Assembly (NCBI RefSeq): GCF_018130165.1
Contig: NZ_JAFCLZ010000024.1
Span: forward strand, 1-64,000
Direction of reading: 5' to 3'
DNA: 64,000 bases
Origin: Bradyrhizobium sp. JYMT SZCCT0180
GTDB lineage: Bacteria > Pseudomonadota > Alphaproteobacteria > Rhizobiales > Xanthobacteraceae
Shown: piece after piece, positions 34,876 through 44,646 of the stretch
How the letters are laid out: each line of letters begins with the position of its first letter
Position numbering within the stretch: the stretch's first letter is position 1
Notes under the pieces: model-generated
Told to the model about the DNA's origin: nothing
The model's database searches: none
Seen by the model: the letters and a program-made list of their open reading frames with translations, nothing else
Translations under genes and position numbers: made by a program

Positions 34876-34956
34876 GTCTGCACGTCCAAGCCCGGGCCCC
34901 TCTGGCAGTTCAAGCGAACTGCGATGTCGGATTGGACCATCCACGGAGAGGCCCGC

Positions 34957-35592
34957 ATGTTTGAACTAATCACCTCGCAACACCTGACAGCGCTTTTCCA
35001 GGTCATCATGATTGACCTGGTGCTCGCGGGGGACAATGCGATCGTCATCGGTCTTGCAGCCGCCGGGCTACCCGAAGGTCAGCGCAAGAAGGCGATTCTG
35101 ATCGGCATATTGGCCGCCACTCTCCTGCGCATCGGCTTTGCTTCCGTCACGGTTCAGCTCCTGCAAATCATTGGACTGCTGCTCGCGGGCGGCGTTCTTT
35201 TGCTTTGGGTGTGCTGGAAAATGTGGCGCGAGCTGCAGATGTCGCATCAACCAAGGCCCCAGAGTCTGTCGTCCGCAGCGATCGATACACCAGCCGATGC
35301 GGGCCGCCAGAAGACGCTTGGCCAGGCCGTCTGGCAGATCACGCTCGCCGACGTGTCGATGTCGCTCGACAATGTGCTCGCCGTCGCAGGTGCGGCGCGC
35401 GAGCATCCAATGATCCTGATATTCGGCTTGGCACTTTCCATTGCGCTGATGGGGCTCGCCGCCAACTTCATCGCGCGCCTGCTGGAAAAGCATCGCTGGA
35501 TCGCCTATGTCGGCCTCGCCATCATCCTCTATGTGGCTTTCGACATGTGCTATCGCGGCGTCCTGGAGGTGTGGCCACACCTCAACGCCTAG
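34957..35592 (+). CDS. TerC-family integral membrane protein (YjbE type)
   Basis: 211 residues with seven predicted helices. Family acidic motifs are DLVLAGDNAIVIGLAA and DVSMSLDNVLAVAGAA, which line a putative metal path. TerC relatives handle Mn2+ export or metal loading of exported proteins; tellurite resistance gave the name. Start ATG 34957 with GGAGAGGCCCGC, in preference to an in-frame ATG at 34924. Confidence 0.88.
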   Translation: MFELITSQHLTALFQVIMIDLVLAGDNAIVIGLAAAGLPEGQRKKAILIGILAATLLRIGFASVTVQLLQIIGLLLAGGVLLLWVCWKMWRELQMSHQPRPQSLSSAAIDTPADAGRQKTLGQAVWQITLADVSMSLDNVLAVAGAAREHPMILIFGLALSIALMGLAANFIARLLEKHRWIAYVGLAIILYVAFDMCYRGVLEVWPHLNA

Positions 35593-35620
35593 CCGCTCTC
35601 ACACAGCCGCCCTCCAACAA

Positions 35621-35635
35621 TTAAGTGTGCGTTAA
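35621..35635 (+). promoter_or_regulatory. Candidate CtrA binding site
   Basis: TTAA-N7-TTAA at 35621-35624 and 35632-35635, the full CtrA target apart from the final C. It lies 59 bases before the start codon of the response regulator gene. CtrA is the cell-cycle regulator of alphaproteobacteria; control here is inferred. Confidence 0.55.
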
Positions 35636-35693
35636 TCGCCATAGGCGAGAGTGCCCCGATTCGATACAGTTCGCGTAACGTGCGGGGTAAACC

Positions 35694-37199
35694 ATGGCTG
35701 CCACCATTCTAATTGCTGATGACGACGCGGTGCAGCGCCGTCTGGTAGAAAACATGGTGCAGAAATGCGGCTATGAGTCCCTCGTCGTCGACAGCGGCGA
35801 CGCCGCCGTGGCCTTGCTGACCGCCCCCGACGCGCAAGCGATCGATGCCGTCGTTCTCGATCTCGTGATGCCCGGCCTCGACGGCCTCGGCGTGCTCGCG
35901 AAAATTCGTGATGCCGGATTGACCGTTCCCGTCATCGTGCAGACCGCCCATGGCGGCATCGACAATGTGGTTTCGGCGATGCGCGCCGGCGCGCAGGATT
36001 TCGTCGTCAAGCCGGTCGGCTTCGAACGGCTGCAGGTCAGCTTGCGCAACGCGCTCAACACGCAGGCCTTGAAGGGCGAATTGCAGCGCATCCGTCACAG
36101 CCGCGAAGGCCGACTGACCTTTGCCGATATCATCACCCGCAGCGAAACCATGGCAGGCGTGCTGCGCACCGCGCAGAAGGCCGCCTCATCGGGCATTCCG
36201 GTGCTGATCGAAGGCGAGTCCGGCGTCGGCAAGGAATTGTTCGCCCGCGCCATCCACGGCAGCAGCGAGCGCAAGGCCAAGCCGTTCGTGGCCGTCAACT
36301 GCGGCGCGATCCCCGACAATCTGGTGGAATCGATCCTGTTCGGTCACGAGAAGGGCGCTTTCACCGGCGCCACCGAACGCCACATGGGCAAGTTCGTCGA
36401 AGCGTCCGGCGGCACGCTGTTCCTCGACGAGGTCGGCGAACTGCCGCTTGCAGCCCAGGTAAAACTGCTTCGGGCATTGCAGGAAGGAACGGTTGAGGCC
36501 GTCGGCGGCCGCAAGCCGGTGAAGGTCGACGTCCGCATCATTTCGGCGACCAACCGCAAACTGCTCGACCTCGTGAAGAACGGTGCCTTCCGCGAGGACC
36601 TGTTCTATCGCTTGCACGTGCTGCCGCTGACCATTCCGCCGCTTCGCATGCGGCGGGAAGACATCCCGCATCTGTTGCGGCACTTCCTGGCGCGGTTCAG
36701 CGCCGAAGAGAACCGCACCATCACCGGCATAACGGGTGAAGCCATGACGCATCTGGCGCAGCTCGATTGGCCCGGCAATATCCGCCAGCTCGAAAACACC
36801 GTGTATCGCGCCGTGGTGCTGAGCGAGAGCGACCAGCTTGGCCTGTCGGACTTCCCGCATGCCGCCGCCCACCACATCGTCCCGGACACGGACACCCAGG
36901 CTCTGCACGGCGAACCGCTGATCGTGGGTCCGTCGACGGCGCCTGCGATGGTTTCAGGTAATGAGATACCGATCGCGCCGCTGAGCAACACCGGCAGTCT
37001 CGCGATGCTGACCCCCGCGGGCGAGGTGCGGCCGCTCGAGGAAATGGAAAACGAGATCATCCGTTTCGCGATTTCGCACTATCGCGGGCAAATGTCGGAA
37101 GTGGCGCGCCGGCTGAAGATCGGCCGCTCCACGCTCTATCGCAAACTCGATGAGGCCGCCGCCAACGATCCGGCTGAGGGCGCGCAAGATACCAATTGA
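35694..37199 (+). CDS. Sigma-54-dependent response regulator, NtrC family
   Basis: 501 residues. Receiver domain 1-120 with acidic pair DD at 10-11 and phospho-acceptor Asp56 (VVLDLVMPG). AAA+ domain: Walker A GESGVGKE, sigma-54 contact GAFTGA, Walker B TLFLDEVGEL, second region of homology in DWPGNIRQLEN. C-terminal Fis-type HTH (MSEVARRLKIGRSTLYRKL). So phosphorylation should let it activate RpoN promoters. No histidine kinase is nearby, so it is an orphan. A linker of about 80 residues before the HTH is longer than usual. Confidence 0.93.
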   Translation: MAATILIADDDAVQRRLVENMVQKCGYESLVVDSGDAAVALLTAPDAQAIDAVVLDLVMPGLDGLGVLAKIRDAGLTVPVIVQTAHGGIDNVVSAMRAGAQDFVVKPVGFERLQVSLRNALNTQALKGELQRIRHSREGRLTFADIITRSETMAGVLRTAQKAASSGIPVLIEGESGVGKELFARAIHGSSERKAKPFVAVNCGAIPDNLVESILFGHEKGAFTGATERHMGKFVEASGGTLFLDEVGELPLAAQVKLLRALQEGTVEAVGGRKPVKVDVRIISATNRKLLDLVKNGAFREDLFYRLHVLPLTIPPLRMRREDIPHLLRHFLARFSAEENRTITGITGEAMTHLAQLDWPGNIRQLENTVYRAVVLSESDQLGLSDFPHAAAHHIVPDTDTQALHGEPLIVGPSTAPAMVSGNEIPIAPLSNTGSLAMLTPAGEVRPLEEMENEIIRFAISHYRGQMSEVARRLKIGRSTLYRKLDEAAANDPAEGAQDTN

Positions 37200-37551
37200 G
37201 CAGCAACTGAGCCCCACGGACGATTGTGGCGCTCCGGTGGCAAAGGCCTGAGCGCCATCGGCGATTCGGGAACCTTCGAACCGTGGCTTGCCGGTGACAG
37301 ACAAATGTCAGGGGGCATGGCAAAACCACGCCACTCGAATTGCAACTGGTGGTTTGAGGTCAGTTTGTCGTGAGTTGCCCCCCATGGCGCTGGCTGCATG
37401 AAAGGGGCGCATGTATCGTCTGCGTTTGAATCGTTGCGTGCAGGCGTACCGACTTAAAGCGATCGAGGCCGGCGCTTTCGCGCAAGCTGTGACGAGCGAT
37501 ACCTGAAGGACTGCTCCATGCCGGGGTAGTTCCGCCCAAGGGGGTGTGACG
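37200..37551. other. Intergenic region before the L,D-transpeptidase gene
   Basis: 352 bases with no gene I can support. Only the end is readable: AAGGGGG at about 37537-37543 is the ribosome binding site for the start at 37552. No clear terminator for the regulator gene and no convincing promoter. Confidence 0.5.
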
Positions 37552-39705
37552 ATGCGTGACTGTTCGACCAACCGTGCTGGGTTTGACCGCGTGCTGATCG
37601 CTGTCGCGGCAACTTTCCTCGCGGTGTCCGCGACCTCTGCACTGGCCGGTCAGAGCGATACGCCCCGGACCAGTGCTGCAGAACTCGCAATCGATGCAGC
37701 GGTCCCGCGTCCCGAACCGGCCAACGTTCCACCGCCGACCATCGGCGATTTCAAGATCGAGAGCACCGCGTCGGTGCCCGATCCAGCCAAGACGGCAGCG
37801 CCCGCTCCGGGCACGACTGCAACCGTTCCCGATCCGAAGCCGGCCGAAACCGTCGCCGCGCCTGCGGCTGCGCCCCCCAAGATCGACGCTCCCAAGAGCG
37901 ACACCGCGACCACGACGCCCGCAACGGCTGCGGCACCTGCCGCGGAGCCGGTCAAGGCCGCGAGCAATGTCGCGCCGGCGGATCAGCCGGTCGCCGACAA
38001 ATTGCGCGACATGCTTGCCAGCAAGGCGCTGCGCACGTTCGATCGCAAGGGCGAGCGCGCCGCGGTCGAAAAATTCTACAGCGCACGCGAATATGCGCCG
38101 CAGTGGACGCAGGCCGGCAAACTGACCGCCAGCGCCAAGGGCGTCGTCGCGCGCCTGAAGGACGCTGCTGCCGACGGCCTCAACCCCGCCGACTATCCGG
38201 TGCCGGATTTCGCAGCCGCCACCTCGCCCGACCAGCTCGCCGACGCCGAACTCAAGCTGACAGCCAGCATGCTCGATTATGCACGCCAGGCGCAGAGCAG
38301 CCGGATGCACTGGTCGCAGGTCGCTGCCGACATCCTCTATCCCGAGCATCCGACCGATCCGGCCGAAGTGCTGGCCAACGTCTCGACCGCCAAGGATGCT
38401 TCCGCAGCGCTCGAGGGCTACAATCCGCCGATCAAGCTGTACAAGGATTTGAAGGCCAAGCTCGCCGAACTGCGCGGTCAGGGCGAAGGCCCGGTGGTGC
38501 AGATCGCCGAAGGCGCTCCGCTCGCATTCAAGGCCGCCACCAAGAAACAGCCCGAGGTCGCTCCCGAAGATCCGCGTGTGCCGCAACTGCGCGCCAAGCT
38601 CGGCGTCACCGAACATCCTGATGACACCAGGTACGATGCCAAGGTCGCCGCAGCGGTACGCAAATTCCAGGAAAGCGTCGACCTCAAGCCGACCGGCGTG
38701 CTCGACGACAAGACCGTCAAGGCCATCAACAGCCCGAAGCGTGATCGCCAGATCGACATCGTGATCGCCAACATGGAGCGCTTGCGCTGGCTGCCGCGCC
38801 AGCTCGGCGTGCCGGCGCTCAACAATGCCTATGTCATCCTCAACGTGCCCGACTTCACGCTCAAGGTGATGCAGGGCGGCGCCCAGGTCTGGACCACCCG
38901 CGTGGTAACCGGAAAGCCGGGAAACCACGCCACGCCGATGCTGACCGAGACGATGAAGTTCATCACCGTCAATCCGACCTGGAACGTGCCGCCGTCGATC
39001 ATCTACAACGAATATCTGCCGGCGCTGCAGCAGGATCCGACCGTGCTGCAACGCATGGGATTGAAGCTCGAACGCAACCGCGACGGCTCGATCCATATCT
39101 CGCAGCCGCCGGGCGAAGCCAATGCGCTCGGCCGTATCCGCTTCAACTTCCCGAACAAGTTCCTGGTCTATCAGCACGACACGCCGGACAAGAACCTGTT
39201 CGCCAAGGAAGAGCGCGCCTTCAGCCATGGCTGCATGCGGGTGCAAAATCCGGATCAGTACGCCTCGACGCTGCTCAACATCGTCATGCCGAACGACAAA
39301 TACACGCCGGAAAAAATCCGCAGCATGTATGGCCGCAGCGAGATCGACCTGAGATTCCCGACGCCGATCCCGGTCCACATCACCTATCAGACCGCGTTCG
39401 TGGATGAATCCGGCAAGCTGCAGATGCGCAGGGACGTTTACGGCCGCGACGCAAGGATGCTGCCGCTGCTCAAGAATTCCGGAAGCAGGGATCTGGAAAA
39501 CGTTGTGGCCCATGCCAACCCGAGCTACGTCCGGCCGAGCGGCGCGTCGCTGCCGTCCAACGTCGCCTTCAACAATGACTACGGCAGCTCCGGTCCTTCA
39601 TTCTTCGAGCGGCTGTTCGGCGGACCGTCGGTCACGCCCCCCGCGCCGGTCGGCCGCCGGCCGCAAGCGCAACCCCAGCAGCAACGGCGGGTGATCACCC
39701 GTTAA
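37552..39705 (+). CDS. L,D-transpeptidase, YcbB/LdtD type
   Basis: Periplasmic peptidoglycan cross-linking enzyme, 717 residues. Signal peptide to about residue 32 (ending SALAGQ), then a Pro/Ala/Thr-rich linker to about 140. A YcbB-type scaffold domain follows, then a PG_binding_1 unit (KVAAAVRKFQESVDLKPTGV), then the YkuD catalytic domain with SHGC at residues 558-561 (catalytic Cys561). The C-terminus is Pro/Gln-rich. Start ATG 37552, seven bases after AAGGGGG, rather than GTG 37546. Makes 3-3 cross-links and may attach proteins to the wall. A bulged hairpin follows at 39706-39730. Confidence 0.92.
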   Translation: MRDCSTNRAGFDRVLIAVAATFLAVSATSALAGQSDTPRTSAAELAIDAAVPRPEPANVPPPTIGDFKIESTASVPDPAKTAAPAPGTTATVPDPKPAETVAAPAAAPPKIDAPKSDTATTTPATAAAPAAEPVKAASNVAPADQPVADKLRDMLASKALRTFDRKGERAAVEKFYSAREYAPQWTQAGKLTASAKGVVARLKDAAADGLNPADYPVPDFAAATSPDQLADAELKLTASMLDYARQAQSSRMHWSQVAADILYPEHPTDPAEVLANVSTAKDASAALEGYNPPIKLYKDLKAKLAELRGQGEGPVVQIAEGAPLAFKAATKKQPEVAPEDPRVPQLRAKLGVTEHPDDTRYDAKVAAAVRKFQESVDLKPTGVLDDKTVKAINSPKRDRQIDIVIANMERLRWLPRQLGVPALNNAYVILNVPDFTLKVMQGGAQVWTTRVVTGKPGNHATPMLTETMKFITVNPTWNVPPSIIYNEYLPALQQDPTVLQRMGLKLERNRDGSIHISQPPGEANALGRIRFNFPNKFLVYQHDTPDKNLFAKEERAFSHGCMRVQNPDQYASTLLNIVMPNDKYTPEKIRSMYGRSEIDLRFPTPIPVHITYQTAFVDESGKLQMRRDVYGRDARMLPLLKNSGSRDLENVVAHANPSYVRPSGASLPSNVAFNNDYGSSGPSFFERLFGGPSVTPPAPVGRRPQAQPQQQRRVITR

Positions 39706-39768
39706 ACCCCGGGGGTCTTAATCCCCGGGTCCCCGCCACCTGTCGAAATGTTTAAGTAAAATCAACGG

Positions 39769-39869
39769 TCTCGCCGCTTTGGCGAGATCGTTTACGTTAA
39801 CCATTATCCATCTCGGTTTTGGCACCGGGCACTTTTTCGCCACAGTCGGCGGGTTAGGTTAAGCCTAAC
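39769..39869. other. Intergenic hairpins upstream of the DUF882 gene
   Basis: A perfect 7-bp hairpin TCTCGCC-GCTTT-GGCGAGA lies at 39769-39787 followed by TCGTTTACG, possibly a weak terminator. A second symmetry, GTTAGG-TTAAG-CCTAAC, is at 39853-39869. The region to 39988 is rich in GTTAAC/TTAA words, candidate half sites for a TTAA-binding regulator, but I found no full CtrA site. Confidence 0.45.
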
Positions 39870-39988
39870 TTGGGGGCGGGTCGGTAAACTTCGGTTAACC
39901 CTCCCGCTTTAATAAAGCGTTCACCCTCTTTCGCAGGTCCTTGGGAGGCCTGGTTTGCGAAAGAGATTCGTGATCGCTGGTCGACTGG

Positions 39989-41641
39989 GTGGGCTCATAC
40001 GTGCTGGCTGGTTTCGCGCGCCAAATCAATTCGCTTCGTCTGCCGAAGGCCGGATATCAAATCGGCCTGACTTCCCTGTTGCTCCTTGCCGGAGCCGGGT
40101 CGGTGCATGACGCGACCGCGCTGAACGAGACCCGGACGCTTTCTTTCCACCACACCCACTCCAACGAAGACCTCACCGTCACCTTCAAGCGCGACGGACG
40201 CTACGACGAAGAGGCGCTGAAGAAACTCAATCACTTCCTCCGCGACTGGCGCAGCCAGGACCAGACCACGATGGATCGTCACCTCTTCGACATCCTCTGG
40301 GAAGTCTACCGCGACGTCGACGGCAAGCAGCCGATCCAGATCATCTCCGCCTACCGCTCCCCCGCCACCAACGCCATGCTCCGCCGCCGCTCGTCCGGCG
40401 TGGCCCGCCACAGCCAGCACACGCTCGGCCACGCGATGGATTTCTTCATCCCAGGCATTGCGCTCGAGCAGATCCGCGCCGCCGGACTTCGCCTGCAGCG
40501 CGGTGGCGTCGGCTTCTACCCGACCTCGGGTTCGCCGTTCGTTCATCTCGATACCGGCAGCGTCCGTCACTGGCCGCGCATGACCCATGACCAGCTGGCC
40601 AGGGTGTTCCCCAACGGTCGTACCGTTCACCTGCCCTCGAATGGTGGTCCGCTGAAGGGTTATGAACTGGCCCGCGCCGACATCGAGAGGCGCGGCAGTG
40701 GCGCCGACGCCGCAACGGTCGGCAAGAAGCCCAGCCTGTTCGCCTCGCTGTTCAAGGGCGGCAAATCCAACGAAGAGGATGATGAGGGCGGCGCCCCCGT
40801 CACCGTCAGGAACGAGAAGCCTGCTCCTTCTGTGGTGGCCGCCGCCGCGGCCCCGAAGGCCGCCGAGATCGTGCCGACGCCGCGCGCAAAACCGGTCGCG
40901 GCAACGATCCAGCTGGCCTCGGCTGATGCGCAGATCGTTCCGGCGCCCAAATCCAAGCCGGAGGCGTCCAAAGCGGAGGCCAAGCCGGCCGCGCAGGCTT
41001 CCGCCGACAAGCCGGCCGAGCCGAAACCGCAGACACCCGCCGACATCATCAACGCCCGCGGCTTCTGGGGCGATGCGCCGACGACGGCCAATCAGCCCAC
41101 CCCCGTTCAGCTCGCGGCCCTCAGGGCCCGTCAGGCCGTCGGCGCCGCCGATCCGCAGCCGACTGCCAGCGTTGCCGAGGCCTTCAACAAGGCGCTGGCC
41201 TACGCGCCGGCCGCCTCCTCGCCCGTTGACCGCGCCAACGTGGTTGCCGCCTCCGCGCCGATCCCGCGCACCGTGCGGCCGGCGCGCAACGCCGCCGCCA
41301 CCGAAATCAACACCGTCGTCGCCAAGGGATCGCAGGGGGCACCGCAGGGCCAGGGTAGCGTGATTTCGACCTCGACGCGGCTTGCCGCCGCCAAGGGCAA
41401 CGATGTCTGGATGCGGGTCGTTATGCTGGCGCCGAGCGCGAGCAACGCAATGTCGACGACCGTGCTCGGCGATACCGACATGACGCTGATGCGCAGCTAT
41501 TTCATCAAGCCGCCGTTCGCGATCACGATGGGCTTCTCGGAAGATCCGATGCTCGGGATGACCACCGACCGGTTTACCGGATCGGCGACCGCCAAGCTCA
41601 CCACGCAGTCTTTCGTCGTGCGCACGGCGTCACTGCGCTAG
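39989..41641 (+). CDS. DUF882 (YcbK/M15-like) cell-wall peptidase-like protein
   Basis: 550 residues. Signal segment LTSLLLLAGAGSVHDATAL near residue 30. The DUF882 domain (about 50-225) has SAYRSPATNAML, HSQHTLGHAMDF and SPFVHLDTG, which supply the zinc ligands of M15 peptidases. A 200-residue Ala/Pro/Lys linker and a conserved C-terminal block (about 460-550) follow. Likely acts on peptidoglycan in the periplasm. Start uncertain: GTG 39989 or GTG 40001 (LAGFARQINS); neither has a strong ribosome binding site. Follows the L,D-transpeptidase gene, so envelope genes are grouped. Confidence 0.82.
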   Translation: MGSYVLAGFARQINSLRLPKAGYQIGLTSLLLLAGAGSVHDATALNETRTLSFHHTHSNEDLTVTFKRDGRYDEEALKKLNHFLRDWRSQDQTTMDRHLFDILWEVYRDVDGKQPIQIISAYRSPATNAMLRRRSSGVARHSQHTLGHAMDFFIPGIALEQIRAAGLRLQRGGVGFYPTSGSPFVHLDTGSVRHWPRMTHDQLARVFPNGRTVHLPSNGGPLKGYELARADIERRGSGADAATVGKKPSLFASLFKGGKSNEEDDEGGAPVTVRNEKPAPSVVAAAAAPKAAEIVPTPRAKPVAATIQLASADAQIVPAPKSKPEASKAEAKPAAQASADKPAEPKPQTPADIINARGFWGDAPTTANQPTPVQLAALRARQAVGAADPQPTASVAEAFNKALAYAPAASSPVDRANVVAASAPIPRTVRPARNAAATEINTVVAKGSQGAPQGQGSVISTSTRLAAAKGNDVWMRVVMLAPSASNAMSTTVLGDTDMTLMRSYFIKPPFAITMGFSEDPMLGMTTDRFTGSATAKLTTQSFVVRTASLR

Positions 41642-41729
41642 GCGCGCACAACTTCCATTAATGTCGAAATCATCCTCGCGAGCGCGCGGCGCCTCATTGC
41701 CGTGATCACCGTGCTCGTGCTCGGCTCTG

Positions 41730-43496
41730 TCAGGCCGGCAAGCCTGCCTTGAGCAGGCCAGCCTCGTGACGCTGGCGGTCGATGGCGTGCTTGTAATGCT
41801 GGGTGGCGAGGTAAACGGCCACCGAGAATGTCGGCTCTGACTTCAGAACCTCGGCCGCGTGCGCAGCGGCAGCGACCGCGTTGCCCATCTGCGCAAACGT
41901 GGCCGCGAGGAAGGCATGATGGGTGTAGTCGGGCCGCGTGATACGCGAAAAGGCCTCGATGGCGTCGGCATATTTCTCGGCGCAGTAGCAGGCGCGCCCG
42001 AGGTGGCTCCAGAAGCGCTCCGGGTGGTACGGGTTGAGGCGCATCGCCTTCTTGATCCAGTCGATGCCTTCCTCCGGCCGCCCGAGCCAGGTTAGCAGCT
42101 CGCCCTGCTGCACCACGACAAGGTCGTAGTTGGGGTTGAGCGCGAGCCCTCGCTCCTGGTGATATGCGGCCTTGTCATGGTCGTTCCGGTTCAGGTTCAG
42201 CGCGGCGAGAATCCGGTGCACGTCGCTGTCATTGTCGTCGAGCGCCAGCGTGACCTCCAGCTCCGCGGCTACCTGATCGAAGGTGGCATCGCGATCGGCA
42301 CACCAGCCATAGACCCACGTCTGGCCCAGCACGCATGCTTTCCAGGCGTGGGCATGCGCATAGTTCGGGTCGAGCGCGAGGGCGCGGTCGAGCAGGCGCT
42401 GCGCTTCGGCGTTGTCCTCGCGCGTCGAGCGGTGGTGCCGCACCTTGGCTGCCAGCACGCACTCATAAGCCGCCATGCTTTCGGTCGGCTTGCGTTTTGC
42501 GCGGTCGTGCCTGGCGGCCTCGACCCGGCCGGGGAGCGTCGCGACGATCGCATGGGTGATCTCGTCCTGGATGGCGAATATGTCCTCAAGCTCGCGGTCG
42601 TAGCGTTCGGCCCAAACGTGCTGGTCGGTTTCTGCATCGATCAGCTGCACGGTGACGCGGACGCGATCGCGCGCCTTGCGCACGCTTCCCTCGAGGACGT
42701 AATCGACGCCGAATTCGCGCGCGATCTCGCGCACGTTGACCGCCTTGCCCTTGTGCACGAACGTCGAGTTGCGCGAGATGACGAGCAAATCGCGGAAGCG
42801 CGACAGCTCGGTAATGATGTCCTCGGTGAGGCCGTCCGCGAAGAATTCCTGCTCCGGATCGCCGCTCATGTTGGCGAGCGGCAGTACGGCGATCGACGGC
42901 TTCTTGGAGGCCGGCGCCGGCGCCGCAGCGTCCTTTGCGCCATGTGGCGCGGCTTCTGGATCGGCGTCGAGCCGGACCCGGAAGACGCGGATCGGACGGA
43001 CGATGTTCTTGACGCTCTGCTCGCCGAGATCCTCGAATGCGACGTCATCCAGCCGTTGGCCGACCTGATCGCGCACCGCGCCCGAGACACAGATGCCGCC
43101 AGGCTCGGCGAGCATTTCGAGACGCGCCGCCACGTTGACGCCGTCGCCAAAGATGTCGTTGTCCTCGACGATTACGTCGCCAAGATTGATGCCGATCCGG
43201 AACTGTATCCAGCGCGCCGGGGAGACGTCGGCGTTGCGCCGCGCCATCCGGCGCTGAATCTCGGCGGCACACAGCACGGCGTCGGCGACGCTGCGGAATT
43301 CGACCAGCATGCCGTCGCCGGTGGTCTTGATGATGCGGCCATGGTTCTTCGTGATGGAGGGATCGATGAGTTCGATCCGATGGGTCTTGAGACGGGCAAG
43401 CGTCCCCGTCTCGTCAACCTCCATGAGCCGGCTATATCCGACCATGTCGGCGGCAAGGACCGCTGCCAGCCTCCGCTCTGGTCCAGGCACGTCCAT
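41730..43496 (-). CDS. Class III cyclase fused to TolB-like and TPR domains
   Basis: Cytoplasmic 588-residue protein. Residues 1-170 are an adenylate/guanylate cyclase domain (RRLAAVLAADMVGYSRLMEV; TTGDGMLVEF; FGDGVNVAARLE) with both metal aspartates and the Asn/Arg pair. Then comes a TolB-like segment (PSIAVLPLANMSGDPEQEFF; DLLVISRNSTFVHKGKAVNV) and a C-terminal set of TPRs. This layout is expanded in Bradyrhizobium. It may make cAMP or act as a nucleotide sensor. Start ATG 43496; an open frame runs upstream through a palindrome and the antisense of gapR and is not real. Confidence 0.88.
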   Translation of the reverse strand: MDVPGPERRLAAVLAADMVGYSRLMEVDETGTLARLKTHRIELIDPSITKNHGRIIKTTGDGMLVEFRSVADAVLCAAEIQRRMARRNADVSPARWIQFRIGINLGDVIVEDNDIFGDGVNVAARLEMLAEPGGICVSGAVRDQVGQRLDDVAFEDLGEQSVKNIVRPIRVFRVRLDADPEAAPHGAKDAAAPAPASKKPSIAVLPLANMSGDPEQEFFADGLTEDIITELSRFRDLLVISRNSTFVHKGKAVNVREIAREFGVDYVLEGSVRKARDRVRVTVQLIDAETDQHVWAERYDRELEDIFAIQDEITHAIVATLPGRVEAARHDRAKRKPTESMAAYECVLAAKVRHHRSTREDNAEAQRLLDRALALDPNYAHAHAWKACVLGQTWVYGWCADRDATFDQVAAELEVTLALDDNDSDVHRILAALNLNRNDHDKAAYHQERGLALNPNYDLVVVQQGELLTWLGRPEEGIDWIKKAMRLNPYHPERFWSHLGRACYCAEKYADAIEAFSRITRPDYTHHAFLAATFAQMGNAVAAAAHAAEVLKSEPTFSVAVYLATQHYKHAIDRQRHEAGLLKAGLPA

Positions 43497-43564
43497 TTCC
43501 AGCTTCCCTCGCGGGCAGCCTAACAGACGCGGGGCTGTGGCCCAAGCTGGTTGCGCCGGAGAAT

Positions 43565-43603
43565 CCAGGGCCCCGTTCCGATTCCATCGGAACGGGGCTC
43601 TGG
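43565..43603. terminator. Long hairpin downstream of gapR
   Basis: 18-base arms (43565-43582 and 43586-43603; CCAGGGCCCCGTTCCGAT against its complement with one G-T) around a three-base loop. It sits nine bases past the gapR stop. No T-run follows on the minus strand, so it may be a REP-type element or message stabiliser rather than a classic terminator. A relative occurs at 23390. Confidence 0.6.
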
Positions 43604-43611
43604 GTGACGCC

Positions 43612-43884
43612 TCACAGCATCCCGAGCGCCTGCATGTAGGTTTCCAGAATCGTCTCCTGCTCGGCGCGCTCATTGGCGTCCTGCTTGCGCAGGCGGACGA
43701 TGGTGCGCAGCGCCTTGACGTCGTAGCCGTTGCCCTTGGCTTCGGCATAGACGTCGCGGATATCGTCGGAGATCGTCTTCTTTTCCTCTTCCAGCCGTTC
43801 GATGCGCTCGACGATGGCCTTGAGCTGGTCTTTTGCGAATTTCGTCGCGGGTTCTTCCTGGACGGCGGCGGCAGAGGTGGCCAT
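43612..43884 (-). CDS. gapR: GapR nucleoid-associated protein (DUF2312)
   Basis: 90-residue DNA-binding protein. The DUF2312/UPF0335 sequence is FAKDQLKAIVERIERLEEEK, then GYDVKALRTIVRLRKQDANE, a long helix plus a short helical C-terminus. In Caulobacter GapR clamps overtwisted DNA ahead of polymerases and helps topoisomerases; that knowledge is carried over by family. Start ATG 43884 (MATSAAAVQEE) after CAGGAGTACCCG; a longer frame to 44016 is not supported. Confidence 0.88.
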   Translation of the reverse strand: MATSAAAVQEEPATKFAKDQLKAIVERIERLEEEKKTISDDIRDVYAEAKGNGYDVKALRTIVRLRKQDANERAEQETILETYMQALGML

Positions 43885-44038
43885 CGGGTACTCCTGAGTG
43901 GAACTGAATGGGTGGGCTGAAAGATCAAGCGCCGCACGCTTCACCGCGCGGCGCTTTCTGAGATTGACCCTCAAGAGTGCGGCGCCTTGCGTCAAGGCAC
44001 CATCGCGCTCATCCACAGCGCGCCCACAGGAAGGTAGA

Positions 44039-44180
44039 ACTCCTCATGGTGAGGAGGCGCCCTTGCGCCGTCTCGAACCACGCTTCGCCCTGCGGGCTAC
44101 GCGTGGCGCGGCCACTCACCAAAGGACCAAGCGTGCCCGGCGAAGCCCTACGGGCGAAGACGGGCTCCTCAGGATGAGGT
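44039..44180. repeat. Dispersed repeat with CCTCA...TGAGG hairpins at both ends
   Basis: Small hairpins flank it: TCCTCA-TGG-TGAGGA at 44041-44055 and CCTCA-GGA-TGAGG at 44167-44179. The interior is GC-rich. The edges resemble the CTCATGGTGAGGAG / CTCCTCAGGATGAGG elements scattered in Bradyrhizobium and Rhodopseudomonas, from memory. It fills most of the 327-base gap between gapR and the DUF1244 gene, where no gene is seen. Confidence 0.55.
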
Positions 44181-44211
44181 CGAGAATGTGGCTACCGATG
44201 GAGAAAGACCA

Positions 44212-44514
<303 letters not shown>

Positions 44515-44646
44515 GGCTTGGTCCCGCAGGGTTATTCCTGAGCATATTGATATCAGGTGGGAATTGTCACAGATTTTGCCATATCGGCGCGCAAACCAGC
44601 GCGGACCAGGTTCAATCCGGACGTCCCGCATCGTGGGAAACGCGCG

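Noticed and set aside
39721..39930. Full CtrA site upstream of the DUF882 gene
   Set aside because: Several TTAA and GTTAAC words are there, but none has the TTAA-N7-TTAA spacing.
43497..43937. N-terminal extension of the cyclase-TPR protein
   Set aside because: It would run antisense-free through a long hairpin and out of frame across gapR; the cyclase domain begins right after ATG 43496.
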